A DNA stretch of 64,000 bases, taken from Xestospongia bergquistia (taxonomy: Eukaryota; Porifera; Demospongiae; Haplosclerida; Petrosiidae). The notes under the pieces are model-generated. The model was not told where the DNA came from and did no database searches. It saw only the letters and a list, made by a program, of their open reading frames with translations. A program made the position numbers and the translations under genes. Shown in pieces: positions 34,099 to 48,600 of the stretch. The stretch covers positions 4,402,001 to 4,466,000 of the forward strand of contig OZ014416.1 of assembly GCA_963965975.1 (NCBI GenBank), written 5' to 3'. The stretch's first letter is position 1. The number at the start of each line of letters is the position of its first letter.

Positions 34099-34689
34099 GA
34101 GTATCCCAGACTTACATGCATTGAACTACTAACGTACTTACTATTAGCAGTTCACATATAAACTATGTCTACTAAATACCGTCAACTATCAATTTATCCT
34201 AAGTGTGTGTGTATGTGTGTGTGTCTCTCTCTCATTTATATTTTCAAGATATATTGATGTAACATACCATGCACTCTGTACAGCAACAGATGTATCAGTA
34301 TTATCATTGTTACAAAAGGTAGATAGTTGTGTAAACTTCTCTCTCTCTCTCAAACATATATAGCAGTATTACACTGTGTTAAATGTTAGATCTGTGCGTA
34401 AAATGATAATGTTCCAATGATAACTTCCATGTTGACCATTATAAGACTTTATTGATATCATCCAAGTTGATGGCATTTAAGAAAATATTTTGTAATGTCA
34501 AGGGTTACCTCATCCATAACACTAACCTCTACACTATAATTTATTGATGTTTGTATGACATCTCTTAGCAGTATATATATGTCTCAAGACATATCAACCT
34601 TCCCGATAATGAACTAATTAATGACATGAAGTAGTATATACTTTATCTAAGGATTTAATGAGATGTATGCTAAAGACCTTTTATATAAT

Positions 34690-34753
<64 letters not shown>
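34690..34753. repeat. (TA)n microsatellite, about 60 nt
   Basis: Perfect alternating TA tract. It is prone to length variation and to assembly error. Confidence 0.95.
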
Positions 34754-34754
<1 letters not shown>

Positions 34755-35283
34755 AGATTAATAATTATTAATTATAACAAATTATTTATAATTGATGATA
34801 TGAACTTTTTAATTTCCTTTTATTAGGTCATTCTTCATTAAAGTATGTATTGGTTCATGTCAGCATGTCAGTTGATGTGGCTAGTGAGTACTTCAAATTG
34901 TTTCCCAAGGAAATTAAACTGGGAAAAGATATATTGGATTACTATTTAAACCCTTGATCAAAAACAGTTTTTTAAAGGAGTGATAATAAATATTTTATTT
35001 AATATGATAATGATATATACAACGATGGGACATATAACATGTATACACTGGTATTTTGAGTCATACGTTAACGTTACTCAGATAGCTAGTGTACATGTAG
35101 GCTTGGTTATATTAGTAAGGTAGTGATATTCAACATTTCATTCTTTGATTTCCAATGGCATGTACATATCACTTCAAATTAGCATTCTTAATTGCTTTTT
35201 TCAAATGAAATAATTTTCAGTATAATTTATTCCAATTCAAAGAGTACTTTTGGCCAACAATTTCCTTGTATATACAAGTAATA

Positions 35284-35397
35284 GTGATGAATGAAATACT
35301 GACACCTGATCTAATACCGAGATCTGATTTACTCATCAGTGTGTAGTAGATACCTGATTCACTCTTATTGATATCTCATGTACTACAAACTGATCAA
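35284..35397. repeat. Outlying satellite fragment with an inverted core
   Basis: It carries satellite motifs (CTGATCTAATACCGAGATCT). It also carries TCATCAGTGTGTAGTAGATA, which is the reverse complement of the array core ATCTACTACACACTGA. About 77 nt are essentially identical to 44294-44370 inside the main array. It therefore marks the left edge of the satellite field, separated from the main block by the 46-bp repeats. Confidence 0.75.
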
Positions 35398-35645
35398 CGA
35401 TATACTACCAGTGGACATATACCGGTAATATTACTGATATATCTAATACACTACCAGTGGACATATACTGGTAATATTACTGATATATCTAATATACTAC
35501 CAGTGGACATATATTGGTAATATTACTGATATATCTAATATACTACCAGTGGACATATACTGGTAATATTACTGATATATTTAATATACTACCAGTGGAC
35601 ATATACTGGTAATATTACTGATATATCTAATATACTACCAGTGGA
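35398..35645. repeat. 46-bp tandem repeat, about five to six copies
   Basis: Units start at CTACCAGTGG (35405, 35451, 35497 and so on) with exact 46-nt spacing and very little divergence. Each unit contains ACCAGTGGACATATACTGGT, an imperfect dyad, and TAATATTACTGATATATC. The low divergence contrasts with the diverged satellite beside it, so this array is young. Confidence 0.9.
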
Positions 35646-35706
35646 CATATATGGCAACATTACAGATGAATCTATCCATATATATATATATATAATGTTA
35701 TATATA

Positions 35707-35762
<56 letters not shown>

Positions 35763-35900
35763 ACCATATATGGACATATATGGTAACATTATATATATAT
35801 ATATATACATATATACAAATGGACATGTACATATATGGTAATGTTACTGATATATCTCTATATATACTACCAGTGAACATATATGGTAATAGAATATTTA
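35646..35900. repeat. AT-dinucleotide tract with decayed 46-bp units
   Basis: Long TA/TATG runs at 35680-35760 and 35790-35815 alternate with GGACATATATGGTAACAT segments derived from the 46-bp unit. This suggests that TA expansion began within the unit's own ATATA core. Confidence 0.85.
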
Positions 35901-36225
35901 GTGAAAAAAAATCATTCTGATAGTGATTATAATTCTCTTATATAGTACATTCTTTCTTCAGACACATGTTGTAATAGGGCAGACATTATAGCCGACAGCT
36001 CTAGAGTTTTCTTGAGTTTATCCATCTTTTTTACCATAATTAAAGTATTGTGTTTATATTATTGACTGTCACTACTTAAAGAACAAACATTTGGCATATT
36101 ACAAAAAACATTGATTTTATAGACTTGCTATTTTCACTTTCATTGTTATCCTAATGTATACATGTATAACATACAGCTGGTAATGTTCATAATAATTATG
36201 TAATATGTACCACTACCACTTCATC
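35901..36225. other. Unique AT-rich spacer
   Basis: Non-repetitive sequence between the 46-bp array and the main satellite block. No genes seen. Confidence 0.5.
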
Positions 36226-39200
36226 TACTACAGACTTGCATTAACACAATTCTTAACACTGATACCTGGTCTAACACCAATATCTGATTTACTCTTGTTG
36301 ATATCTGATCTACACTAAGATCAACACGATTGTTAACACTAATACCTGATATAACACATGTTTATATGTGATCTACTACACACTGATATGAACATGATTC
36401 TTAACACTGATATCTCATCTGACATTAAAACTTTGATACTGATCTAACACTGAGATCTGATTTACTCAAGTTGATAATTGACCTACTGCAAAAAGACATC
36501 AACATGATTCTTCACACTAACATCTGATTTAACATAAACTGATATCTGATCTAACACTGAGATCTGATTTACTCTTGTTGATATCTCATCTAATTCTTAA
36601 CACTGATACCTGATCTAACATCTGTTGATATCTGATCTACTACACACTGACATCAACATAATTCTTATCACTGGCATCTCATCTGACAGTAACTATGATA
36701 TCTGATCTATCATTTAGATCTGATTTACTCATGTTGACATCTGATCTACTTCAAAGACATTAACATGATTCTTAATACTAACATTTGATCTAACACAGAT
36801 CTGATTTACTGGTGTTGATGTATGATCTACTACATACTGACAGTAACAGGATTCTTATTACTGATACATGATCTAACATCGAGATCTGATTTACTCTTGT
36901 TGTTATCTCATCTACTACACACTGACATCAACACAATTCTTAATACTGATACCTGATCTAACAACTGTTGATATCTTATCTACTACACACTGACATCGAC
37001 ATAATTCTTATCATTGATATCTCATCTGACACTAACTATGATATCTGATTTAACACTGAGATCTGATCTACTCATGTTGATATTTCATCAACTGCAAACA
37101 GACATCAACATGATTCTTAACACTAACATCTGATTTACTCTTGTTGCTATCTCATCTACTACACACTGACATCAACACAATTCTTAATACTGATACCTGA
37201 TCTAACATCTGTTGATATCTTATCTACTACACACTGACATCAACATAATTCTTATCACTGATATCTCATCTGATACTAACTATGATATCTGATCTAACAT
37301 GAGATTTAATTTACTCATGTTGATATTTCATCAACTGCAAACAGACATCAACATGACTCTTAACACTAACATCTGATTTAACACAAACCAAAATGTGATC
37401 TAACACGGAGATCTGATTTTTTCATGTTGATATATCATCTACTACACACTGACATTAACATGATTCTTATGATTCCTAAGACTGATAGATGATTTAACAC
37501 CAACATCTGATTTACTCTTGATTTCTGATCTACTACACACTGACATTAACACGATTCTTATGATTCATAATACTGATACATGATTTAACACCAAAATCTG
37601 ATTTACTCTTGATTTCTGATCTACAACACACTGACATGATCTAACACCTGTTGATATCTCATATGCACACTGACATTAACACGACTCTTAACACTGATAC
37701 CTGATCTAAAACCGAGATCTGATTTACTCTTTTTGATATCTGATCTACTACACATTGACATCAACATGATTCTTAACACTGATTCATGATCAAACACCTG
37801 TTGATAAGTCATATCCACACTGACATCAACACGATTTTTAACACTGGTATCTCATCTGACACTGACTGACATCTGATCTAACACTGAGATCTGATTTACT
37901 CATGTTGATATCTGGTCTACTGCAAACAGACATCAACATGATTGTTAATACTAACATCTCATCTAACACAGATCTGATTTACTCATGTTGATATATGATC
38001 TACTACACTGAGATCTACATGATTCTTAACACTGATACCTGATCTAACATCTGTTGATATCTGATTTACTGTAAACAGACACCAACATCATTCTTAACAC
38101 TAACATATGATTTAACAAAGGGATATCTGATCTAACACAGATCTGATTTACTCATGTTGATATATGATCTACTACACAACGACATCAACATGATTCTTAA
38201 CACTGATATCTCATCTGATACTGACTATGATATCTGATCTAACAATGAGATTTGATATACTCATGTTGATATGTGATCTACTGCAAACAGACATCAACAT
38301 GATTCTTAATACTAACATCTGATCTAACATCTGATCTAACATCTGATCTAACATATGCTCTACTACACACTGACATTAACATTATTCTTAACACTGATAC
38401 CTAATCTAACACCAAGATCTGACTTACTCTTGTTGAATTCTCATCTACAAATTTGGATCAACACGATTGTTAACACTGATATCTGATCTAATACATGTTT
38501 ATATCTGATCTACTACACACAGGTATGAAAACGATTCTTAATGCTGAATCCCAATCTAACACCGAGATCTGATTTACTCATGTTATCTGATCTACTACAC
38601 ACTGACATCGAAATGATTGTTAACACCGATACCTGATCTAACGTCTGTAGATATCTCATCTACTACACACTGACATCAACATAATTCTTATCACTGATAC
38701 CTCATCTGACACTAACTATGATATCTGATCTAACACTGAGATCTGATTACTAATTTTGATATTTGATCTACTGCAAACAGACATCAACATGACTCTTAAC
38801 ACTAACATCTGATTTAACAAAAGCAGATATCTGATCTAACACTGACTTACTCATGTCGATGTATCATCTACACACTGACATTAACATGATTCTTGTGATT
38901 CCTAACACTGATACCTGATTTAATGCAGAGATCTGATTTACTGTTGATTTCTGATCTATACAGTGACAGCAACACGATTCTTAACACTGATATCTCATCT
39001 GACACTGACGGACATATGATCTAACACTGAGATCTAATTTACTCATGTCGATATCTGATCTACTGCAAACAGACATCAACATGATTCTTAATACTAACAT
39101 CTGATCTAACACAGTCTGATTTACTCATGTTGATATATGATCTATTACACACTGACATCAACATGATTCTTAACACTGATACGTGATCTAACATCTGTTG

Positions 39201-40995
39201 ATGTCTGATCTACTACACACTGAGATCAACATGATTCTTAACACTAACATCTCATTTAACACAAGTTAATATCTGATCTAACACTGAGATCTGACTTACT
39301 CATGTTGATAGATTTGTCTACAACACACTAACATTAACATGACTCCTTACACTAATACCTGATCTAACACCGAGATCTGATTTAGTCTTGTTATCTATCT
39401 GATATACTACACACTGACATAATTCTTAACACTGATACCTAATCTAACATCTGTTTATATCTGATCTACCACATGCTGACATCAACATGATTCTTAACAC
39501 TGATATGTTATCTGACACAGACTATGATAACTAATCTAACATTGAGATCTGATTTACTCATGTTGATATATGATCTACTACACACTGACATTAACATGAT
39601 TTTCATGATTCTTACACCGATACTTGATTTAACACTGAGATCGGATTTACTCTTGATTTCTGATCTACTACACACTGACATCAACATGATTCTTAACACT
39701 GATACCTGCTGTAACACTGGTTGATATCTAATCTTTTACTCAATGACATTAACACGATTCTTAACACTAATATCTCATCTGACATCTGTTTATATCTGAT
39801 CTACTACACACTAATATGAAAATGATTCTTAACACTGATATCTACGGCAAACAGACATCAAGATGATTTTTAATACTAACATCTGATGTAACACTGAGAT
39901 CTGATTTACTGATGGTTGATATATGATCTACACACTGACATGGAAATGATTCTATCTGATACATGATCTAACGTCTGTTGACATCTGATCTACTACACGC
40001 TGATATTAACATGATTCTTAACACTGATATCTTATCTGACACTGAGTATGATCTCATCTAACACTGAGATCAGATTTACTCATGTCGATATCTGATCTAC
40101 TACACTGACATCAACATAATTCTTAACACTGGTACCTGCTGTAACACCAGTTGATATCTTATCTATTACTCACCAACATTAACATAATTTTTAATACTTA
40201 ATCTCATCTGATATCTGTTTATATCTCACCTACTACACACTAATATGAATATGATTCTTAACACTAATGTCTTATCTGACACTGATTATGATATCTGATC
40301 TAACACTGAGATCTGATTTACTCATGCTGATATCTGATATACTGTAAACAGACGTAATCATGAATCTTAACACTAACATTTAATTTAACACAAATTGATA
40401 TCTCATGTAACACAGATCTGATTTACTCATGTTGATAAATTATCTACTACACACTAACATCAACACGATTCTTAAGACTGATACCTGATCTAACATCTGT
40501 TGATATCTGATCTACTTTACACTGACATCAATATGATTCTTAAAAATGATATCTCATCTGACACTTACCATGATATCTCATCTAACACTGAGATCTGATT
40601 TATTCATTTGGGTGTCTGATCAGACAAAACAGATGATTCTTAATACTGACAAGATGATTCTTAATACTGACATCTGATGTAAAACTGAGATATGATTTAC
40701 TGATATTGATATATGATATACACACTGACATCGAAATGATTCTTAACTGATACTTGATATAACGTCTGTTGATATCTGATCTACTACATGCTGACGTCAT
40801 CATGATTCTTAACACTGATATCTTATCTGGCACTGAGTATGATCTCATCTAACACTGAGATCAGATTTACTCATGTTGATATCTGATCTACTACACATTG
40901 ACGTCAACATGATTCTTAACACTGATACCTGATCTAACATCTGTTGATATCTGATCTACTACACACTGACATCAACATGATTCTTAACACTGACA
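36226..40995. repeat. Satellite block 1 (68-bp monomer and ~85-bp variant)
   Basis: The core monomer runs TGTTGATATCTGATCTACTA, CACACTGACATCAACATGAT, TCTTAACACTGATACCTGAT, CTAACATC (68 nt). A longer form of about 85 nt adds roughly 17 nt around GAGATCTGATTTACTCA. Both forms alternate irregularly and monomers differ by 10-25% by eye. Many variants recur as sets (for example GCAAACAGACATCAACAT monomers following GATATTTGATCTACT), which indicates higher-order structure. Neither unit length is a multiple of three, so open frames across it are short and meaningless. Confidence 0.92.
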
Positions 40996-41224
40996 TCTCA
41001 TGTGACACTAACACTCAGTCATTCATAGCTGTATGGTGACCAGTATTGATTCTTCAAGGATTAGGAAATCAGAGAGAATTAGAGGAGGGAGAAGAGGGGG
41101 CAAAGAGAAAGGACAGACCCCATTAGTTAAAAAAAACCGGCAGATATAAGTACCATACCTATGAATGGATGGATTAATAGAATGAATGTACAGATTAATA
41201 GAGTGATACATATTGTTATGAATG

Positions 41225-41449
41225 TTAATCATTGCCAGGTACATCAAATCCTCCTTCAACCCGGCATATTAACTCAAAAACTCTGTAATACAAGTATTAA
41301 TAACTGGTCTGTCCAGTTTGGGTCATGCTTGAGATAAAAGATAGCCTCTTCACCTCCATCTAATGCCTCATATATTACATAAACGTCAATACAACTATTA
41401 ATGGCAAATGCATCTAAAGCATTTTGAGTAATTTGAAGAGGTGTTTTAC
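41225..41449 (-). pseudogene. Ankyrin-like exon remnant in island A
   Basis: A ACAATAG acceptor opens GKTPLQITQNALDAFAINS, an ankyrin-like turn (GKTPL) followed by an atypical helix. The reading continues VYVIYEALDGGEEAIFYLK and ends at TGA (41274). In the next frame, after a TTACAG, the sequence reads VFELICRVEGGFDVPGND and stops at 41225. So either an intron or a frameshift separates the two parts. The same layout is preserved in the copy at 54522-54739. Confidence 0.35.
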
Positions 41450-41584
41450 CTATTGTATGTACATTGTATAATGAACAATAGAGAAAGACAAAGACAGAAA
41501 GACAAAAAGAGAAAGTAAATAATAAATGAATGGATTGATGGATGGGTAGAAAATTGCTAACAAAATGCACAAATATAACCATTA

Positions 41585-41700
41585 CTTTTGATATATCTTA
41601 GTTTACAATGTTGTGGTGTGATGTTTTCATCAGTTTGATGGACATTCAAATTGTTGTGGACCAAATCACTCCCCAGTTTAAATAATTTCAGTTTGATTTC
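41585..41700 (-). pseudogene. Companion exon-like segment in island A
   Basis: Minus-strand reading LFKLGSDLVHNNLNVHQTDE followed by NITPQHCKLRYIK looks like the first half of an ankyrin repeat (LLxLGSDxx...DENxTPxH). It ends near AAAAG-TAATGG and is separated from the next segment by a pyrimidine-rich stretch. Preserved in the second island (about 54880-54990). Confidence 0.3.
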
Positions 41701-42690
41701 CCATAATTCCCACTAATCAGAACAAGACTGAGGGAGCAACAAGGGACTACACACGAGTATCAAGGAGATCATTTAAGAGAACAAAACAATCATTAGCAAA
41801 GCACACATTAATAAAATATTCATTAGTAAATCCATTTATGAATCCATATGTTCACCTGTCTTTCCATTAGTCTATCTACTCATCCATCCATTGACTTCAT
41901 TGATATGTCCATCATTCTGTCATTCACTTGTCATCTATTGTTACCCTTAATCCATCCATTCATTAAATATACCTGGTTTGTTCTGTGACATACTTCTCTT
42001 ATTACTATTAATGATATTATTACAAAGCAATAGTAGACTATCATTCATTGTAATATTACTAGAACATCTAAAGAGAAAGAAAGAGTCAGAAAACAGTTTT
42101 TGTACATACATAAAATAAATAATTAATAAATTCACTAATAATTATTCATACTCGATAATAACATTCATAGTTCATGTGAGCACAAACCTGTTATATAAGC
42201 AGACCTCCTTATGAAGAGGCAGCACTATTATGACCAACCAAATAAATCCTCTGTTAAACTTGGTATAATAGGAATAGAGAAATTAAAACTGCTACTTGTG
42301 TTACTTAAAAGAGTGTCATAGTTACTATTATTTACCAGTACTATTGCTCATACTCCTCATGTTGCTACATTATTGAGAAGGACCTAACAGTGAGGATTTT
42401 GGTATTGCTGACCAGGAGATACTTCTTTTGTGTTTATGCTTCTTTGGTGAGAGGAGTGGAGGAGAAGAAAATGGTGAGCTACAGGGCCCAGCTGCCCTGT
42501 TGAGTGTCTTTATTAAAGAGAGGTCAAAAGGGAGACAGAATTAAGAGAGATATTTGGGAACGACATGGGTTAGCTGGACAGTGTGAGGTAGAAGTAATCA
42601 TTATTTGCTTTGTTTATGTTGTAGTTAGTAATAGACATTGCTTTTTATAAGTGCTGTAATGGATGGATGAATAAATAAATGAATGAATGA

Positions 42691-45600
42691 TCTACCACAC
42701 ACTGATATCAACATGATTCTTAACACCAAGACCTGATCTAACATATGTTAATATCTGATCAACTACACACCGACATCAACATAATTCTTATCACTGATAT
42801 CTCATCTGACACTTTGATATCTGATCTAACACAGATCTGATTTACCCATGTTGATATCTGATCTACTGCAAACAGACATCAACATCATTCTTAACACTAA
42901 CACCTGATCTAACACTGAGATTTGATTTACTCTAGTTGATATATGATCTACTACACACTGTCATTAACATGATTCTTATGATTCCTAACACTGATACCTG
43001 ATTTAACTCCAAGATCTGATTTACTCTTGATTTCTGATCTACTCAATGACATTAACATGATTCTTGACACAGATATATGATCTAAAACCTGTTAACATCT
43101 GATCTACACACTGACATAAACATGATTGTTAACACTGATATCTCATCAGACACTGACAATCATATCTGATGAAACACTGAGATCTCACTTATGTTGATAT
43201 ACGATCTACTACACACTTATATTAACACAATTCTTAACACTGATACCTAATCTAATGTCTTTTTATATATGATCTACTACACACTGAGATCATCATGATT
43301 CTTAACACTGATATCTCATCTGACTCTAACTTTATCTTATCTAACACTGAGATCTGATTTACTATGTTGATATTTGATCTACTGCAAACTGTCATCAACA
43401 TGATTCTTAACACTAACACCTGATCTAACACTGAGATATGATTTACTCATGTTGAGATATGATCTACTACACAATGACATTAACCAGATTCTTAACACTG
43501 ATACCTGATCTACCACCGTGATCTGATTTACTCTATTTGTTATCTGATCTACTACAGACAGACATCAACATGATTCTTAACCCTAATACCTGATCTAACG
43601 TCTGTTGATATCTGATCTACTACACACCAACATCAACATAATTCTTAACACTGATATCTCATCTGATACTGATATCTGATCTAACACTGAGATCTGATTT
43701 ACTCATGTTGATATTTGATCTACTGCAAACAGATATCAACATGATTCTTAACACTAACACCTGATCTAACACTGAGATCTGATTTACTCATTATGATATA
43801 TGGTCTACACACTGACAATAGCACGATTCTTGAGACTGATCCTGATGTAACATCTGTTGATATCTGATATACTACACACTGACATCAACGTAATTCTTAT
43901 GACTAATATCTCATCTTACACTAACTTTGATATCTGATCTAACACTGACATCTGATTTACTCATGTTGATATTTGATCTACTGGAAACAGACATCAACAT
44001 GATTCTTAACACTAACACCTGATCTAACACTGAGATCTGATTTACTCATTATGATATATGGTCTACACACTGACATTAGCACGATTCTTGAGACTGATCC
44101 TGATGTAACATCTGTTGATATCTGATATACTACACACTGACATCAACGTAATTCTTATGACTAATATCTCATCTTACACTAACATTGATATCTGATCTAA
44201 CACTGACATCTGATTTACTCATGCTGATATTTGATCTACTGGAAACAGACATCAACATGATTCTTAACACTAACACCTGATCTAACACTGAGATCTGATT
44301 TACTCATCAGTGTGTAGTAGATACCTGATTCACTCTTATTGATATCTCATGTACTACAAACTGATCAACATGATTCTTAACACTGATACATGATCTAACA
44401 CCTGTTGACATCTTATCTACACACGGACATAAACATGACTGTTAACACTGATATCTCATCAGACACTGACAATCATATCTGATCAAACACTGAGATCTCA
44501 CTTATGTTGATATACGATCTACTACACACTTACATTAACACAATTCTTAACACTGATACCTAATTTAATGTCTTTTTATATATGATCTACTACACACTGA
44601 GATCATCATGATTCTTAACACTGATATCTCATCTGACACTAACTATGATATCTCATCTAACACTGACATCAGATTTACTCATGTTGATATCTGATCTACT
44701 ACAGACTTACATTAACACAATTCTTAACACTGATAGCTGATCTAACACCAATATCCGATTTACTCTTGTTGATATCTGATCTACACTAAGATCAACATGA
44801 TTGTTAACACTAATAATGATATAACACATGTTTATATGTGATCTACTACACACTGATATGAACATGATTCTTAACACTGATATCTCATCTGACATTAAAA
44901 CGTTGATACTGATCTAACACTGAGATCTGATTTACTCATGTTGATAATTGACCTACTGCAAAAAGACATCAACATGATTCTCTACACTAACATCTGATTT
45001 ATCATAAACTGATATCTGATCTAACATCTGTTGATATCTGATCTACTACACACTGACATCAACATAATTCTTATCACTGATATCTCATCTGATAGTTACT
45101 ATGATATCTGATCTAACGTTGAGATCTGATTTACTCATGTTGACATCTGATCTACTGCAAAATAACATCAACATGATTCTTAATACTAACGTTTGATCTA
45201 ACACAGATCTGATTTACTCATGTTGATGTATGATCTACTACATACTGACATTAGCAGGATTCTTACTACTGATACATGATCTAACACCGAGATCTGATTT
45301 ACTGTTGTTGCTATCTCATCTACTACACACTGACATCAACACAATTCTTAATACTGATACCTGATCTAACATCTGTTGATATCTTATCTACTACACACTG
45401 ACATCAACATAATTCTTATCACTGATATCTCATCTGATACTAACTATGATATCTGATCTAACATGAGATTTAATTTACTCATGTTGATATCTCATCAACT
45501 GCAAACAGACATCAACATGACTCTTAACACTAACATCTGATTTAACACAAACCAAAATGTGATCTAACACCGAGATCTTATTTACTCATGTTGATATATC

Positions 45601-48600
45601 ATCTACTACACACTGACATTAACATGATTCTTATGATTCCTAACACTGATAGATGATTTAACACCAACATCTGATTTACTCTTGACTTCTGATCTACTAC
45701 ACACTGACATTAACATGATTCTTATGATTCCTAACACTGATAGATGATTCAACACCAACGTCTGATTTACTCTTGATTTTTGATCTACTACACACTGACA
45801 TTAACACGATTCTTATGATTCATAACACTGATACATGATTTAACACCAAAATCTGATTTACTCTTGATTTCTGATCTACTACACACTGACATGATCTAAC
45901 ACCTGTTGATATCTCATATACACACTGACATTAACATGACTCTTAATACTGATACCTGATCTAAAACCAAGATCTGATTTACCCTTGTTGATATCTGATC
46001 TACTACACATTGACATCAACATGATTCTTAACACTGATTCACGAACAAACACCTGTTGATAAGTCATATACACACTTACATCAACACGATTTTTAACACT
46101 GGTATCTCATCTGACACTGACTGACATCTGATCTAACACTGAGATCTGATTTACTCATGTTGATATCTGGTCTACTGCAAACAGACATCAACATGATTCT
46201 TAATACTGACATCTGGTCTAACACAGATCTGATTTACTCATGTTGATATATGATCTACTATACACTGACATCAACATGATTCTTAACACTGATACCTGAT
46301 CTAACATCTGTTGATATCTGATTTACTGTAAACAGACACCAACATCATTCTTAACACTAACATATGATTTAACACAGAGATATCTGATCTAACACAGGTA
46401 TGAAAACGATTCTTAATGCTGAATCCCAATCTAACACCGAGATCTGATTTACTCATGTTATCTGATCTACTACACACTGACATCGAAATGATTGTTAACA
46501 CCGATACCTGATCTAACGTCTGTAGATATCTCATCTACTACACACTGACATCAACATAATTCTTATCACTGATACCTCATCTGACACTAACTATGATATC
46601 TGATCTAACACTGAGATCTGATTACTAATTTTGATATTTGATCTACTGCAAACAGACATCAACATGACTCCTAACACTAACATCTGATTTAACAAAAGCA
46701 GATATCTGATCTAACACTGACTTACTCATGTCGATGTATCATCTCCTACACAATGACATTAACATGATTCTTGTGATTACTAACACTGATACCTGATTTA
46801 ATGCCGAAATCTGATTTACTGTTGATTTCTGATCTACTACACAGTGACATCAACACGATTTTTAACACTGATATCTCATCTGACACTGACTGACATCTGA
46901 ACTAACACTGAGATCTGATTTACTCATGTTGATATCCAATCTACTGCAAAAAGACATCAACATGATTCTTAATACTAACATCTGATCTAACACAGATCTA
47001 ATTTACTCATGTTGATATATGATCTTCTACACACTGAAATCAACATGATTCTTAACACTGATACCTGCTATAACACTGGTTGATATCTAATCTTTTACTC
47101 AATGACATTAACATGATTCTTAACACTAATATCTCATCTGACATCTGTTTATATCTGATCTACTACACACTAATATGAACATGATTCTTAACATTGATAT
47201 CTTATCTACTGCAAACAGACATCAAGATAATTCTTAATACTAACATCTGATGTAACACTGAGATCTCATTTACTGATGGTTGATATATGATCTACACACT
47301 GACATGGAAATGATTCTTAACTGATAGATGATCTAACGTCTGTTGACATCTGATCTACTACACGCTGACATTAACATGATTCTTAACACTGATATCTTAT
47401 CTGACACTGAGTATGATCTCTTCTAACACTGAGATCAGATTTACTCATGTTGATATCTGATCTATTACACTGACATCAACATGATTATTAACATTGGTAC
47501 CTGCTGTAACACCAGTTGATATCTGATCTATTACTCACTGACATTAACATGATTCTTAACACTGATCTCATCTGATATCTGTTTATATCTCATCTACTAC
47601 ATACTGATATGAATATGATTCTTAACACTGATATCTTATCTGACACTGATTATGATATCTGGTCTAACACTGAGATCTACTCATGCTGATATCTGATATA
47701 CTGTAAACAGACATAATCATGAATCTTAACACTAACATCTAATTTAACACAAATTGATATCTCATGTAACACAGATATGATTTACTCATGTTGATATATT
47801 ATCTACTACACACTAACATCAACATGATTCTTAAGACTGATACCTGATCTAACATCTGTTGATATCTGATTTACTTCATACCAACATCAACATGATTCTT
47901 AGGAATGATATCTCATCTGACACTTATTATGATATCTCATCTAACACTGAGATCTGATTTATTCATTTTGGTATCTGATCAGACAAAACATACATCTAAA
48001 CAGACATCAATATGATTCTTAAAAATAACATTTCATTTAACACAAATTGACATCTGATCTAACAGATATGATTTACTCGTGTTGATATATCATCTACACT
48101 GACATTAACATGATTCTAACACTGATTCATGATCTAACATGTTTATATGTGGTCTACACATTGAGATCAGCATGATTCTTAACACTGATCTCTTCTGACA
48201 CTGACTTTATCTGATCTAACACACTGATCTCATCTGACACTGACTATATCTGATCTAACACTGAGATCTCATTCACTCATGTTGATATCTGATTACTCCA
48301 AGCAGACATCAACATGACTCTTAATACTAACATCTGAAATAACACTGAGATCTTATTTACTCATGTTGATATATGATCTACTACACACTGTCATTAACAT
48401 GATTTTTAACACTTATATCTTATCTACTGCAGACATCAACATAATTCTTAACACTAACATCTAATTTAAAACAAATTGACATTTCATCTAACAGATATGA
48501 TTTACTCATGTTGATATATCATCTACTACACTGACATTAACATGATTCTTAACACTGATACCTGATCTAACACCAAGATCTGATTTTCTCTTGTTGATGT

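Larger units (their letters stand above)
40996..42690. repeat. Unique island A within the satellite (segmental duplicate of 54289-55980)
   Basis: About 1.7 kb of non-satellite DNA. It is nearly identical, with scattered substitutions and small indels, to the island at 54289-55980, at an offset of about 13,293. The duplication also extends into the flanking satellite on the left. The island starts at ACACTCAGTCATTCATAGCT and ends in GGATGGATGAAT repeats. It contains minus-strand exon-like sequence (see 41225-41449 and 41585-41700). Confidence 0.9.

Noticed and set aside
35589-35920. Tyr/Ile-rich open frames on both strands
   Set aside because: Products of the TA dinucleotide tract, not genes.
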